Source of the DNA: Alistipes sp. dk3624
GTDB lineage: Bacteria > Bacteroidota > Bacteroidia > Bacteroidales > Rikenellaceae
Direction of reading: 5' to 3'
Assembly (NCBI RefSeq): GCF_009557455.1
Contig: NZ_CP045651.1
Location: forward strand, 1,116,001-1,180,000
Length of the DNA: 64,000 nt
Numbering within the stretch: the stretch's first letter is position 1; every line of letters starts with the position of its first letter. Below the pieces are notes generated by a model, which ran no database searches, had not been told where the DNA came from, and was given only the letters and a program-made list of their open reading frames with translations. Positions 28,471 to 36,730 of this stretch are shown here, piece by piece. Position numbers and translations under genes: made by a program.

Positions 28471-30514
28471 CTACAAAACGTCGTCGGTCGGCAGCGGCCA
28501 TTCGTCGGTGCGGAAAGGCGCCGCGGGTAGCCCCGCGCTGTTGACCAGGTTCGCTTCCCGCGTAAAGTAGCCCATCCGTAACGCACGGCGACCGGAGACG
28601 GCACCGCCTCCGAAGGACGGTCACGCCGACCCCGTCCGGATTGACCGTAGCCGTAGCCGGGTGGAAACGCCGGTCTTCGCCGGCGACCGAAAAACCGGAA
28701 AGCGGCTTGCCGTCTCCCCGAAGAAAGTCCGTCCGCGGTCTCACGGAAAGTCAGCACGGCCGCACCGTCCCGGTATTCCACCCCGTCGAGCAGCGGACTG
28801 CTACGCACGATATCTCTAAAGACGTACACGTCGTGCAAGGCCAGATTCGCCAGGCGGGCGCCCACCTCCTTTTTATAAGGCGGGTGAATATTGAGCGAAT
28901 CGCCCAGATGAAAGGCTACCACCATACCGGTATTCTCCCTGCGGTCGAGCAGGCGGCGCTGCACGTCCCGTAAATGCGGCCAGGCGGATTCGATCTCCGA
29001 ACCCGACTCCCGGCCGTCGTAGCCGGCCAGTTGGACGAAATAAAATTTCAGGTCGGGATCGCCCCACCGCTCGCGCCAGGAATCGACCAGCATCGGGAAA
29101 AGATGTCCGTACTGCCGGGCCTTGGATGCGCTGGATTCGCCCTGATACCACAGAATTCCGCTGATTCCGTACGGGATCAGCGGCGCGACCATGCCGTTGA
29201 ACAGATCTCCCGGCGTATGCCGCTGCCCCGCCACATCCCAGCACCACGGGAAACGCTCCTCCACCGGCAGGCCGTTTTCGAGCTGATGGATCGACTGCAC
29301 GAAGCGGTCGTGGATCGGTTTGGTAACCGGATCTTCGACCAACTCGGAACGCGGCATCCAACTCTCGATGGCCGTCCCGCCGAAATAAGCGCCGATGACG
29401 CCGACCGGCACGCCCAGACGCTCTTTCAGTTCCTGCGCGAATGCGTAGGAGACCGCCGACCAGCGCGGCACGCCTTCCGAGTCCGCCTTCTGCCACCGTC
29501 CTCCGGCCGTAAACACCGGCTCCTGCGACGACCACTGGAATGGGACGAACAGGCGGATATCCGGATCGCTAACCATCGGCACATTGCTCTCCACACTTTC
29601 ATCTCCATGTTGGACTGTCCAGAAGCGAACCACACCTCGCCCACAGCCACGTCGCGGAGCGTCGCGGTATCCTTTCCCGAAACGACCCGCATCACCAGCC
29701 CGGTGTCGGCCGCGAGCGGCCTGAGCAGTATCTTCCAGTCGCCTGCGCTGTCGGCCCGCGTCTTGTAACTTTTTCCCGCGAAAGTCAGCCTGACCGACGC
29801 GCCGGCGGCGGCCCGGCCCCAGACCGGAACGCGGCGTCCGCGTTGCAGCACCATCCCGTCGCTGAAAACCATCGGCAACCGCAGGTTCCCCGCCAGGTTC
29901 TCGGGCACGGGACGATCCAGGCTGTAATCCGTGAACGTCACCGCATCGCACGCCGCATAGAGCCCGGTAACGCCCAGGCCGAAAGCCGGCATATGGTTTT
30001 CGATTCCGATTTTGAGCAACACCGTTCCGTCGGCGTTGTCGGTAACGACGATCTTCCACGGCCGCCAGTCCTCCCGGTCGACGACCGGAGCCCGGACGAT
30101 GGAAAGATTATACTCCCGCTCCGGCTGCAAAACGGGAAAATGAGCCTCCTGCCACATGCGGAAATTACCGTACTGCCAGCGAAGCGTCTGGAGAGCCGTA
30201 TAACCCGCCGCGGGAGTGATCCGCAGTAAATGGTAGTCATCTTTGTTTTCAATGTGCAGCGCAACGCCGAACCCGGCGCCGGCACAGACGTCCGACAACC
30301 TGAAGTTCACGCTCAGGTTAAACCATTCGCAATCCCAGAGGCCGCTGCGGTCGACCAGCAGGCAAGGTTGTTCCCCCGCTTCCGGAACGATCCCGGAGGC
30401 TCCGGTTTGCCACTTTCCGGAGAGGGTCTCCCAACGGGGAGCCTCGCCGTACGCTGCCGCACTACACAGCGCCAGCACGGCCGCCAGCACGAATCCGTAA
30501 CAAGTATTTTTCAT
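28471..30514 (-). pseudogene. decayed sialate O-acetylesterase
   Basis: The N-terminal frame (from 30514) has a signal peptide and the SGNH nucleophile motif ASGQSNMEMK. The following frame resumes with SDPDIRLFVPFQ, the family hallmark WYQGESSA, and the His region NIHPPYKKEVGARLA. Four frameshifts are needed: near 29598-29603 (GT duplication or a lost base), near 28722, near 28625, and near 28570. The ancestral stop would be the TAG at 28471-28473. The intact family removes O-acetyl groups from sialic acids on host mucins. The break right after the nucleophile motif makes the product inactive. Confidence 0.8.
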
Positions 30515-30542
30515 CGTTTCACTCGTATTCGTTAAAATCAGG

Positions 30543-31544
30543 TCATTCGACGGCCCGGACGCTCAGGTTCCGCACCATCAGCCCCGCATCGAAAGTTCCG
30601 GGAACTTCCCATCCGAAATTCATCCCCATCAGTTCCAGATCGTCGAGGTCGGTATGCAGAAACTGTCCTTTGTCCTTCATCGCGGCAACGCCCTGCCGGA
30701 TCAGCGGCAACAGGTCGAGCCGGGCACGATGCCACTTCAAATCGTGGAAAGAAACGTCCCCCCAGATCGTGCGGGGCGGAATGGCGTAAATATAAGTCGC
30801 CGTGCCGATATCCCACTGCACGTACTCCGTGGAGTCGAGCCGCGGGTAACGGTAATCGAACGACGGGACGCCGACCCACAGCGAGAGTTGGTAATCCGGC
30901 GAATCGGGATTCACGTTGCGCATAAAAAAATAGAACGGCGACTGGGCCGTATGCAGGCTCTCGTTGAATTCGGCATCGGTCATCTTTTTGTCGCAATGGA
31001 CGATCCGCAGCTCCATCGTGAAATCGAGACGGCTGATCCGGCCGACGTTCGGACGGTTCTCGAAATCCTGCTGGATCAGCAGGTGCGGCCACGCGTCGCT
31101 GCCGGTACGCGGGGCTTCGTATTCGGTACTCGTCGTAATGTCGAGCAGCAGCGTACCGTCGGCAAAGCGGGTGATCTTTTTGCCGGGATTGGCGTACGTA
31201 ACGCCGTCCCGCCCTTCAACCGGAACGGTTCCGCCCAGATCGTACTTGCTGGCCCACTGGGCCATCTGCCAGACAGGATCGGCGTCGCCCCGTCCGAAAC
31301 GGATCGTATCCGTGTTGGTCTTCTCGAACCCGCCGTTCTGCTGCACGATTTCGGGCCACAGCGGCGATACGGCCAGCCCCTTTTCGAACTTCGGATCGCC
31401 GAGAACTTCCACCCCGGCCGGTTGTTTTTTCCCGCTGCGGCTTTCGCGGCCGGCCGCGTCGCATTTCGGACTTCCGCCGAAACAAAGCGTGATCCCGGCC
31501 AGCGTCAGTATCCCGACCGCGACAGCACCTTTTCGTATTCTCAT
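30543..31544 (-). CDS. exported protein of unknown function upstream of the esterase pseudogene
   Basis: A 333-residue intact frame with a signal peptide (AVAVGILTLAGITLCFGG). The rest looks beta-rich, like a jelly roll (ADGTLLLDITTSTEYEAPRTGSDAWPHLLIQQDF, YQLSLWVGVPSFDYRYPR, GLMVRNLSVRAVE). I do not recognise the family. It is 28 bp upstream of the sialate O-acetylesterase pseudogene, so it was probably co-transcribed and may act on or bind a glycan. It shows no frameshift, unlike its two downstream neighbours. Confidence 0.65.
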   Translation of the reverse strand: MRIRKGAVAVGILTLAGITLCFGGSPKCDAAGRESRSGKKQPAGVEVLGDPKFEKGLAVSPLWPEIVQQNGGFEKTNTDTIRFGRGDADPVWQMAQWASKYDLGGTVPVEGRDGVTYANPGKKITRFADGTLLLDITTSTEYEAPRTGSDAWPHLLIQQDFENRPNVGRISRLDFTMELRIVHCDKKMTDAEFNESLHTAQSPFYFFMRNVNPDSPDYQLSLWVGVPSFDYRYPRLDSTEYVQWDIGTATYIYAIPPRTIWGDVSFHDLKWHRARLDLLPLIRQGVAAMKDKGQFLHTDLDDLELMGMNFGWEVPGTFDAGLMVRNLSVRAVE

Positions 31545-31769
31545 AACTTCCGTATTTTCAGATTCGGATCGTTCGCCGGCAGTCTCCCCGGACGAATTTT
31601 GTAAAGATAGCGATTGAAACGGAATCTACCAATCCGGCCGGAATAAAAAACAGACACGCCACCTCCGGATACGACAGGACAGCCTTCCTCCGGCACGCAT
31701 CGATCGATAAACGCACCGGCAGAAGGCTGCCCCGTAGCCGCGCCGAAGCACGGATCGTTTCGTCCGCCG

Positions 31770-32156
31770 TTATTTAGGATCGACCGTAAACGTTTTGGAA
31801 AAAGCGACTTTGCCGTCGTTCTGGTAATTCAGCGTAACGGTGAAGCCTACCGGCTTGGTAATATCGCCGAAATCAATACTTTCCATAGATTTTTCGATCT
31901 GTTTTACCATCAGATCGAACATCTCCCGGGCTTCCGATTCGGTCAAAATCTTCGTTCCGACCTGATTGCACATGCTCTCCAATTCGCTGTTGATCAGCGT
32001 GACGGTCAGCGCGTCGAGATCGCCGGCTTCGGTAATGGCCGCGCGCATGACATAGGCGTGAACGGCATCATCGTTCTTATCGTCCTTACAACCGGAAAAA
32101 AGCATCGCAACGCTCAGGCAGGCCAATACGGCCGTAAACAATTTCGTTTTCATCAT
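31770..32156 (-). CDS. small lipoprotein of unknown function
   Basis: A 128-residue lipoprotein (signal peptide and lipobox MLFSGC, then an acidic linker KDDKNDD). The mature part has a helical middle (SELESMCNQVGTKILTESEAREMFDLMVKQIEKSME) and a beta C-terminus (GFTVTLNYQNDGKVAFSKTFTVDP). I place the start at the Met-Met at 32156 because the signal peptide begins there; the frame extends to 32198. No neighbour suggests its role. Confidence 0.65.
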   Translation of the reverse strand: MMKTKLFTAVLACLSVAMLFSGCKDDKNDDAVHAYVMRAAITEAGDLDALTVTLINSELESMCNQVGTKILTESEAREMFDLMVKQIEKSMESIDFGDITKPVGFTVTLNYQNDGKVAFSKTFTVDPK

Positions 32157-32589
32157 CTTTGAAATAATATTTAGTAATTCATAAAAAGCGTCCTCCACTC
32201 TTTTTATCCGGACGTTCCCACGGGAAAAATACCGGTCCGGCGGCGCGATACGAATCGTTTACGGAAACGGCAACCGGAATCCGCCGAAAGAAACCACAAA
32301 AGTAATTAAATATTTTCCCATTCCAAATATTCAGACGCATACCCTCGTCGCTCCCCGGGAAAACGCCTATCCAAAGAATCCCACCGAACGCAAAACCCGT
32401 ACCGCCGGTTACGCTAATTTACACGGACAACGAGGTTTATTTTTGGAATTTCCACGAATAACCTTTTAATTTGTATCGTAATGAACTTCTCCGGACAGAA
32501 AACACAAGGCACTGCGATAGTTCGCCGGCCCTGACAGACATTATTAAACTGCTATTTACAAACTTTACAAACCACTCAAACACAACTTT
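32157..32589. promoter_or_regulatory. divergent intergenic region with a possible -7 box
   Basis: About 430 bp between the small lipoprotein and the barrel gene. TATTTTTG at 32438-32445 is an exact TAnnTTTG match on the plus strand and would give a leader of about 135 nt. No gene is visible. Confidence 0.35.
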
Positions 32590-33243
32590 ATGAAAAAAAT
32601 CGTCTTTTTGCTCGTAGCGGCGATCGCTGCCGGCGCCGTTTCGGCTCAGAAACCTTTCACGTTCGGACCTAAAGTCGGAATAAACGTTACGGACCTGCAT
32701 CCCGACGGTCTCGACGACATCAATCACCTCTCCGGCACGAAACCCGCGCTGGTGATCGGCGCTTTCGCCGAATACCGAGCGGCCAAATGGTTCGCCGTTT
32801 CGCTGGATGTTTTGTATTCGCGCCAGGGTTCCAGCGCCGAAATCACCCAAGGCGCGCTCGGCTCCGAACACAAACTCAAATTCAACAACCGGCTGAACTA
32901 CCTGAATATTCCGATCCTGGCCAACTTCTACGTCACCAACGGACTGGCGCTGAAAGCGGGTATCCAGCCGGGCTTCCTGCTCAGCGGCAAATACAGGGCA
33001 AAAGTCGACGGCGGCTCCTGGAATACCGAAGACACGAAGCATTATTTCAAATCGACCGACTTCTCGATCCCGGTAGGCATCTCCTACACGTTCGAACAAG
33101 GTCTGGTCATCGACGCCCGTTACAATATCCCGGTCACCGACATCGCGACGGATGAATTCAAGGAAGACTTTAGCGGCGGCAACGAGGAACTGAACAAAAT
33201 GACCAACCGCGTATTCTCGCTGACCGTAGGCTGGAAATTCTAA
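32590..33243 (+). CDS. outer-membrane beta-barrel protein (PF13568-like porin family)
   Basis: A 217-residue protein with a signal peptide (MKKIVFLLVAAIAAGAVSAQ) followed by FTFGPKVGINVTDLHP, the usual first strand of small Bacteroidetes barrels. Further strands include AKWFAVSLDVLYSRQGSSAE, NYLNIPILANFYVTNGLALKAGIQPGFLLSGKY, and the last strand ending in LTVGWKF with a terminal Phe for BAM recognition. Function unknown, perhaps a small porin or structural protein. Single gene with its own terminator. Confidence 0.85.
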   Translation: MKKIVFLLVAAIAAGAVSAQKPFTFGPKVGINVTDLHPDGLDDINHLSGTKPALVIGAFAEYRAAKWFAVSLDVLYSRQGSSAEITQGALGSEHKLKFNNRLNYLNIPILANFYVTNGLALKAGIQPGFLLSGKYRAKVDGGSWNTEDTKHYFKSTDFSIPVGISYTFEQGLVIDARYNIPVTDIATDEFKEDFSGGNEELNKMTNRVFSLTVGWKF

Positions 33244-33262
33244 GCGATTCGCCGATAACCCT

Positions 33263-33293
33263 AAAAACGTCCTCTGCCGGAGGACGTTTTTTT
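33263..33293 (+). terminator. intrinsic terminator after the barrel gene
   Basis: A 9-bp stem (AACGTCCTC/GAGGACGTT) with a 5-nt loop and a T7 run, 20 bp after the stop. Confidence 0.9.
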
Positions 33294-33396
33294 ATGCCCG
33301 CAACCGAAAAGAACGGCTTTCTGCGACCCGGACAGCGAAAAAAGAAACGAGCCCGGATAACGTAGGGATATCTGGCCCGGTCGGCGAATCGGAGGA

Positions 33397-33930
33397 TCAG
33401 CGCGCCAGCGGGTCGCGGTACACCTCTTTTTTAATCCGTTCGATAAATTCGGGCAACCGTTCGGGCGTATCGTTTCCCATGATCCACAGCGGAGCGGCAT
33501 CGCCGAAATTTTCGTAGGACGGCTGCACGTAGCTCCGATCGACGATCCGGTAGCCGTTGCGCCGGTAAAAAGCGACGCGCCGGGTGGTCAGCTCGTCCTC
33601 GGCCGGCTCCACTTCGAGCAGCCGGATTCCGGGCAGCGAGGTCTCCACGTGCTCGAGCACCTGCTGTCCGATTTTACGGTTCCGCATATGCGGCGCCACG
33701 GCCAGGTGTTCGAGGTAGTAAAACTCGCCCATATCCCAGTAGACGAACAGGCCGCAAAGCTCGCCGTCCGACTCGATCATATTGAAATGCATCGCAGGCG
33801 TCGCGCCGATCATCCGCCGGAGCTGCCCGACGGTACGCCGCTCGCTGCTGCAGAACGCCTCTTCGTAGAGGGGAACCAAGTGTTCCAGACGGCTGTCCTG
33901 TCCGTCGGTTATCCGAATCAGTTTTATCAT
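33397..33930 (-). CDS. GNAT-family N-acetyltransferase
   Basis: A 177-residue protein. The acetyl-CoA binding region is YYLEHLAVAPHMRNRKIGQQVLEHVE, and the C-terminal RRVAFYRRNGYRIVDR fits the last strand and helix of the fold. The substrate is unknown; many such proteins modify amino groups of small molecules. It starts 1 bp after the stop of the EamA transporter gene, so both are probably translated from one mRNA. Confidence 0.82.
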   Translation of the reverse strand: MIKLIRITDGQDSRLEHLVPLYEEAFCSSERRTVGQLRRMIGATPAMHFNMIESDGELCGLFVYWDMGEFYYLEHLAVAPHMRNRKIGQQVLEHVETSLPGIRLLEVEPAEDELTTRRVAFYRRNGYRIVDRSYVQPSYENFGDAAPLWIMGNDTPERLPEFIERIKKEVYRDPLAR

Positions 33931-33931
33931 A

Positions 33932-34861
33932 TCACCTCGCTTTATAAAAATTCGACAAAAAGTCCGGAATCAGCCGCCGGACGGAGAACCGCCCCGGCCG
34001 GCCGCCGAGAATCACTGTCACGACCGCTGCCACGATCAGCGCGACGCCGGCGAACTGTTCCGCGACGAAACGTTCGCCGAGGAAAAAAATCCCGAGCGCG
34101 ACGGCGGTCAACGGTTCGAGACAACCGAGAATCGCGGTCGTCGTCGAACCGATCCGCTGTACGGCCAACACCAACGTCAAATCGGATACCAAAGTGGGAA
34201 TCAGAGCCAACAAAATCAGGTGGACGGCAGCCGACCAGTCCGGAATGGATTCGGGAATTTCCCCTTTTACGAACAGGTTCCCGGCGAAAATTATCGTTGC
34301 CGAAAGCAGGATGAAAAACACCATTTTGAGTCCCTTCATATGCTGCACGCACGATTTGTTGACGCCGACGATGTAAACGGCGTACGTAGCTACGGTCGCG
34401 AGCGCCAGTGTCAGCCCCTTCATCCCGACCGCGGCATCCGTTCCGCCCGAAAGCAGCCACACGCCGGCGACGGCCGCAAGCGCGGCGACCATCACGGACA
34501 CCGAAATCCGGTCTTTGAAAAACAACGCCATGATCGCGGCGACCAGCAGCGGATACAGGAAATGGATCGTCGTGGCGACCCCGCTCGGAATATACAGGTA
34601 AGCGATCGTCAGCAGCAGCGACGTGAAAGCGTACAGCGCCCCCAGTCCGAACAGCACGCCGAATTCCCGGAGCGTAACGCGCAGGTCCGCCCGCCGGAGC
34701 AGCAGATAGGCTCCGACCACCGCGGACGACAGCGCAAAGCGGTAAAACATCACCGAATCGACCCCCATGCCGCCGCGGATCACAGGAAGTGCGAACAGCG
34801 GAATCATCCCGAACGTCGCCGACGAGATCATCGCCAGCAGAATGCCTTTGAATTGTTTCAT
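33932..34861 (-). CDS. EamA/DMT-family transporter
   Basis: A 309-residue inner-membrane protein with about ten helices in two EamA repeats. The first repeat begins with FKGILLAMISSATFGMIPLFALPV and the second ends with GSTTTAILGCLEPLTAVALGIFFLGERF. I start it at the Met at 34861, directly before the first helix; the longer frame to 34927 adds a polar extension. These proteins export or import small metabolites. A paralogue with similar start (ATYGMNPLFALPLYKAGMDPDSVLFFRY) is encoded at 59535-60485. Confidence 0.85.
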   Translation of the reverse strand: MKQFKGILLAMISSATFGMIPLFALPVIRGGMGVDSVMFYRFALSSAVVGAYLLLRRADLRVTLREFGVLFGLGALYAFTSLLLTIAYLYIPSGVATTIHFLYPLLVAAIMALFFKDRISVSVMVAALAAVAGVWLLSGGTDAAVGMKGLTLALATVATYAVYIVGVNKSCVQHMKGLKMVFFILLSATIIFAGNLFVKGEIPESIPDWSAAVHLILLALIPTLVSDLTLVLAVQRIGSTTTAILGCLEPLTAVALGIFFLGERFVAEQFAGVALIVAAVVTVILGGRPGRFSVRRLIPDFLSNFYKAR

Positions 34862-34954
34862 ACGAATCACCCGATTGATCTTACAGGCCGCAAAAGTCCG
34901 TAAAAAATTTTCGTTTCCGGTTAACAAATGTTAAAAACGAACTTTCGGGGGAAT

Positions 34955-35521
34955 CTATTGTACGCCGGCGCGGATCCGACTCAGGGAAACCTGCGAAATG
35001 CCGAGGTAAGAGGCGATATCCCGCAACGGAGCTTTTTGCAGAATTTCCGGCTCGCGTTCGACCAGCAGCCGGTAACGTTCGGCCGCCGTCAGGAAATAAC
35101 GCTCGACGAACAGCCGTTCCATCCGCAGGATGATGCGGTCGGACATCCGCCGGCTCCAGTTGGCCAGTTCGACCTCCTTCTCGAAAAGCCCGTCGAGCGT
35201 CTCGTTCGAAATTTTCAGCAGGTCGCACTCTTCGAGCAGTTCGACGTTCTCGTATCCGGACGAACGAAACAGGTAGGCGTTCATCGACAACAGCGACATG
35301 CCGGCGGTCGCAAACCAGATCGTCGCATCCTTCCCGTCCCGATACAGGAATCCGCGCGCGAATCCCCGCACGATGAAATAGCTGTACTTTTCGACCACGC
35401 CGTCGCGGATCAACAGGTGTCCCTTCGGCAGCGTGACGCGCTCGGTATGCCGCAGAAACAACTGCAACGCACCGTCCGAAACCGGGTACGCTTCCCGCAT
35501 TTTTTTGATAAATTCTTCCAT
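34955..35521 (-). CDS. Crp/Fnr-family transcriptional regulator
   Basis: A 188-residue protein. Residues about 20-115 form a cyclic-nucleotide-binding-like fold (LPKGHLLIRDGVVEKYSYFIVRGFARGFL). The C-terminus carries a winged helix (PLRDIASYLGISQVSLSRIRAG). The Cys pattern of oxygen-sensing FNR is absent. The ATG at 35521 is chosen because a -7 box lies just upstream at 35539-35546; the longer frame to 35629 would cross it. It is 93 bp upstream of the EamA/GNAT pair and may regulate it. Confidence 0.85.
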   Translation of the reverse strand: MEEFIKKMREAYPVSDGALQLFLRHTERVTLPKGHLLIRDGVVEKYSYFIVRGFARGFLYRDGKDATIWFATAGMSLLSMNAYLFRSSGYENVELLEECDLLKISNETLDGLFEKEVELANWSRRMSDRIILRMERLFVERYFLTAAERYRLLVEREPEILQKAPLRDIASYLGISQVSLSRIRAGVQ

Positions 35522-35538
35522 ATCCCTGCCGTTCGGCA

Positions 35539-35546
35539 CAAAGATA
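35539..35546 (-). promoter_or_regulatory. -7 box for the Crp/Fnr gene
   Basis: On the minus strand this reads TATCTTTG, an exact TAnnTTTG match 17 bp upstream of the chosen start codon. Confidence 0.55.
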
Positions 35547-35651
35547 GCGATTCGTTCCCGATCCCCGGAGCTACCGGTGATTTTCATTCTCCGGCAAACG
35601 AAAAAAGACGGCCTGCGCTTGTTTTTCACGGCATTGCATATTATTAATTTC

Positions 35652-35659
35652 TATCTTTG
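35652..35659 (+). promoter_or_regulatory. -7 box for the phosphodiesterase-like gene
   Basis: TATCTTTG, an exact TAnnTTTG match 38 bp upstream of the ATG. A TTGC at 35633-35636 may serve as a weak -33 element. Confidence 0.55.
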
Positions 35660-35697
35660 CTCTTGTAAACCATATATTAATTATCAAAACGACTCCT

Positions 35698-36513
35698 ATG
35701 CTTCGCAAATTTTCGAATACCCGTTCCGTTTTTTTCGGTCGAGCAGGACTGATATTTTTCATGGCCTTCTTATGTTCGTCTTATTCCGGGAAGCAAACGG
35801 TACTTATCCATTCCCACAACGATTACCAGAAAAATATTCCTTTTTACCGCGCTTATTCCCAGCAGGTGCATACCATCGAGGCGGATATTTATGCGGCTCC
35901 TGCTTCCGATGGCTTGCTGGTGGCGCACGATCCTCACGAACTCGATTCGGCGCTTTCGCTCGATGAAATGTATCTCGAACCGCTGATCTTTTTATTCGGG
36001 CAAAACGAAGGACGCCCCTGGCGAGGTTCGGAGCAGGTGCTCACGCTGATGATCGACCTGAAAACTCCACTGCACCCGACCATTGACCGGCTGATCGCCA
36101 AGTTGAAAAGACATCCCGAAGTGTTCGATCCTTCGGTAAATCCGTACGCTGTGAGGATCGTGATCTCGGGCAGTCGGCCCGACCCTGAGGCTTTCGGGGA
36201 GTATCCCCGCTTTATTTCTTTCGACGGATTCATCGACGTGGACTATACGCCGCAGCAGCTCGAACGGGTGGCTTTCATCAGCGAGCCGTTTTTCCGCTAC
36301 TCGAAATGGAAAGGGGGTGCAGACACGCTCTCCGCCGAAGACCGGCAGGTAATCGAAAGTCTGGTGGCGAAGTCCCACAAAACGGGGAAACCTATCCGGT
36401 TTTGGGGGTCTCCGGACACCGTCAACGCCTGGGAAACGTTCCGCGAACTCGGCATCGACATCATCAACACCGACCGTCCGGAGGCCTGCACCCTTTATTT
36501 CCAGGAGCATTGA
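35698..36513 (+). CDS. secreted PI-PLC/GDPD-like phosphodiesterase
   Basis: A 271-residue exported protein. After the signal peptide it has IHSHNDYQKNIPFYRAYSQQVHTIEADIY, the first catalytic His and Glu/Asp region of the PI-PLC/glycerophosphodiesterase TIM barrel, then LLVAHDPHELD with the second His. The C-terminus (GIDIINTDRP) matches the last strand of the barrel. Bacteroidetes homologues are annotated as AIM6-like or PI-PLC-like proteins. It probably cleaves a phosphodiester of a lipid head group; the substrate is unproven. Confidence 0.78.
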   Translation: MLRKFSNTRSVFFGRAGLIFFMAFLCSSYSGKQTVLIHSHNDYQKNIPFYRAYSQQVHTIEADIYAAPASDGLLVAHDPHELDSALSLDEMYLEPLIFLFGQNEGRPWRGSEQVLTLMIDLKTPLHPTIDRLIAKLKRHPEVFDPSVNPYAVRIVISGSRPDPEAFGEYPRFISFDGFIDVDYTPQQLERVAFISEPFFRYSKWKGGADTLSAEDRQVIESLVAKSHKTGKPIRFWGSPDTVNAWETFRELGIDIINTDRPEACTLYFQEH

Positions 36514-36626
36514 CCGGTCGCTTCTCCCTTTCGGAAGAATGATCCGCCGGGATAACCGAACGTGCGTTGCATCCGCATAGCGACTGTAATTTAGAACAGA
36601 ACTATTGCCTATTCGTTACCTCATCA

Positions 36627-36666
36627 CAAAAAGAAAAGCGCAACAAGTCGGTAATTGACTTGTTGC
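36627..36666 (-). terminator. intrinsic terminator after carB
   Basis: On the minus strand a 10-bp stem (GCAACAAGTC/GACTTGTTGC) with a 7-nt loop is followed by GCTTTTCTTTTTG. It lies about 65 bp after the carB stop. Confidence 0.8.
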
Positions 36667-36730
36667 ACCATTCTAAAGGAAATCCCCGCATTCCCCCGTT
36701 TAAACGTCTCGGTACGGAAACGGGGAAGGA

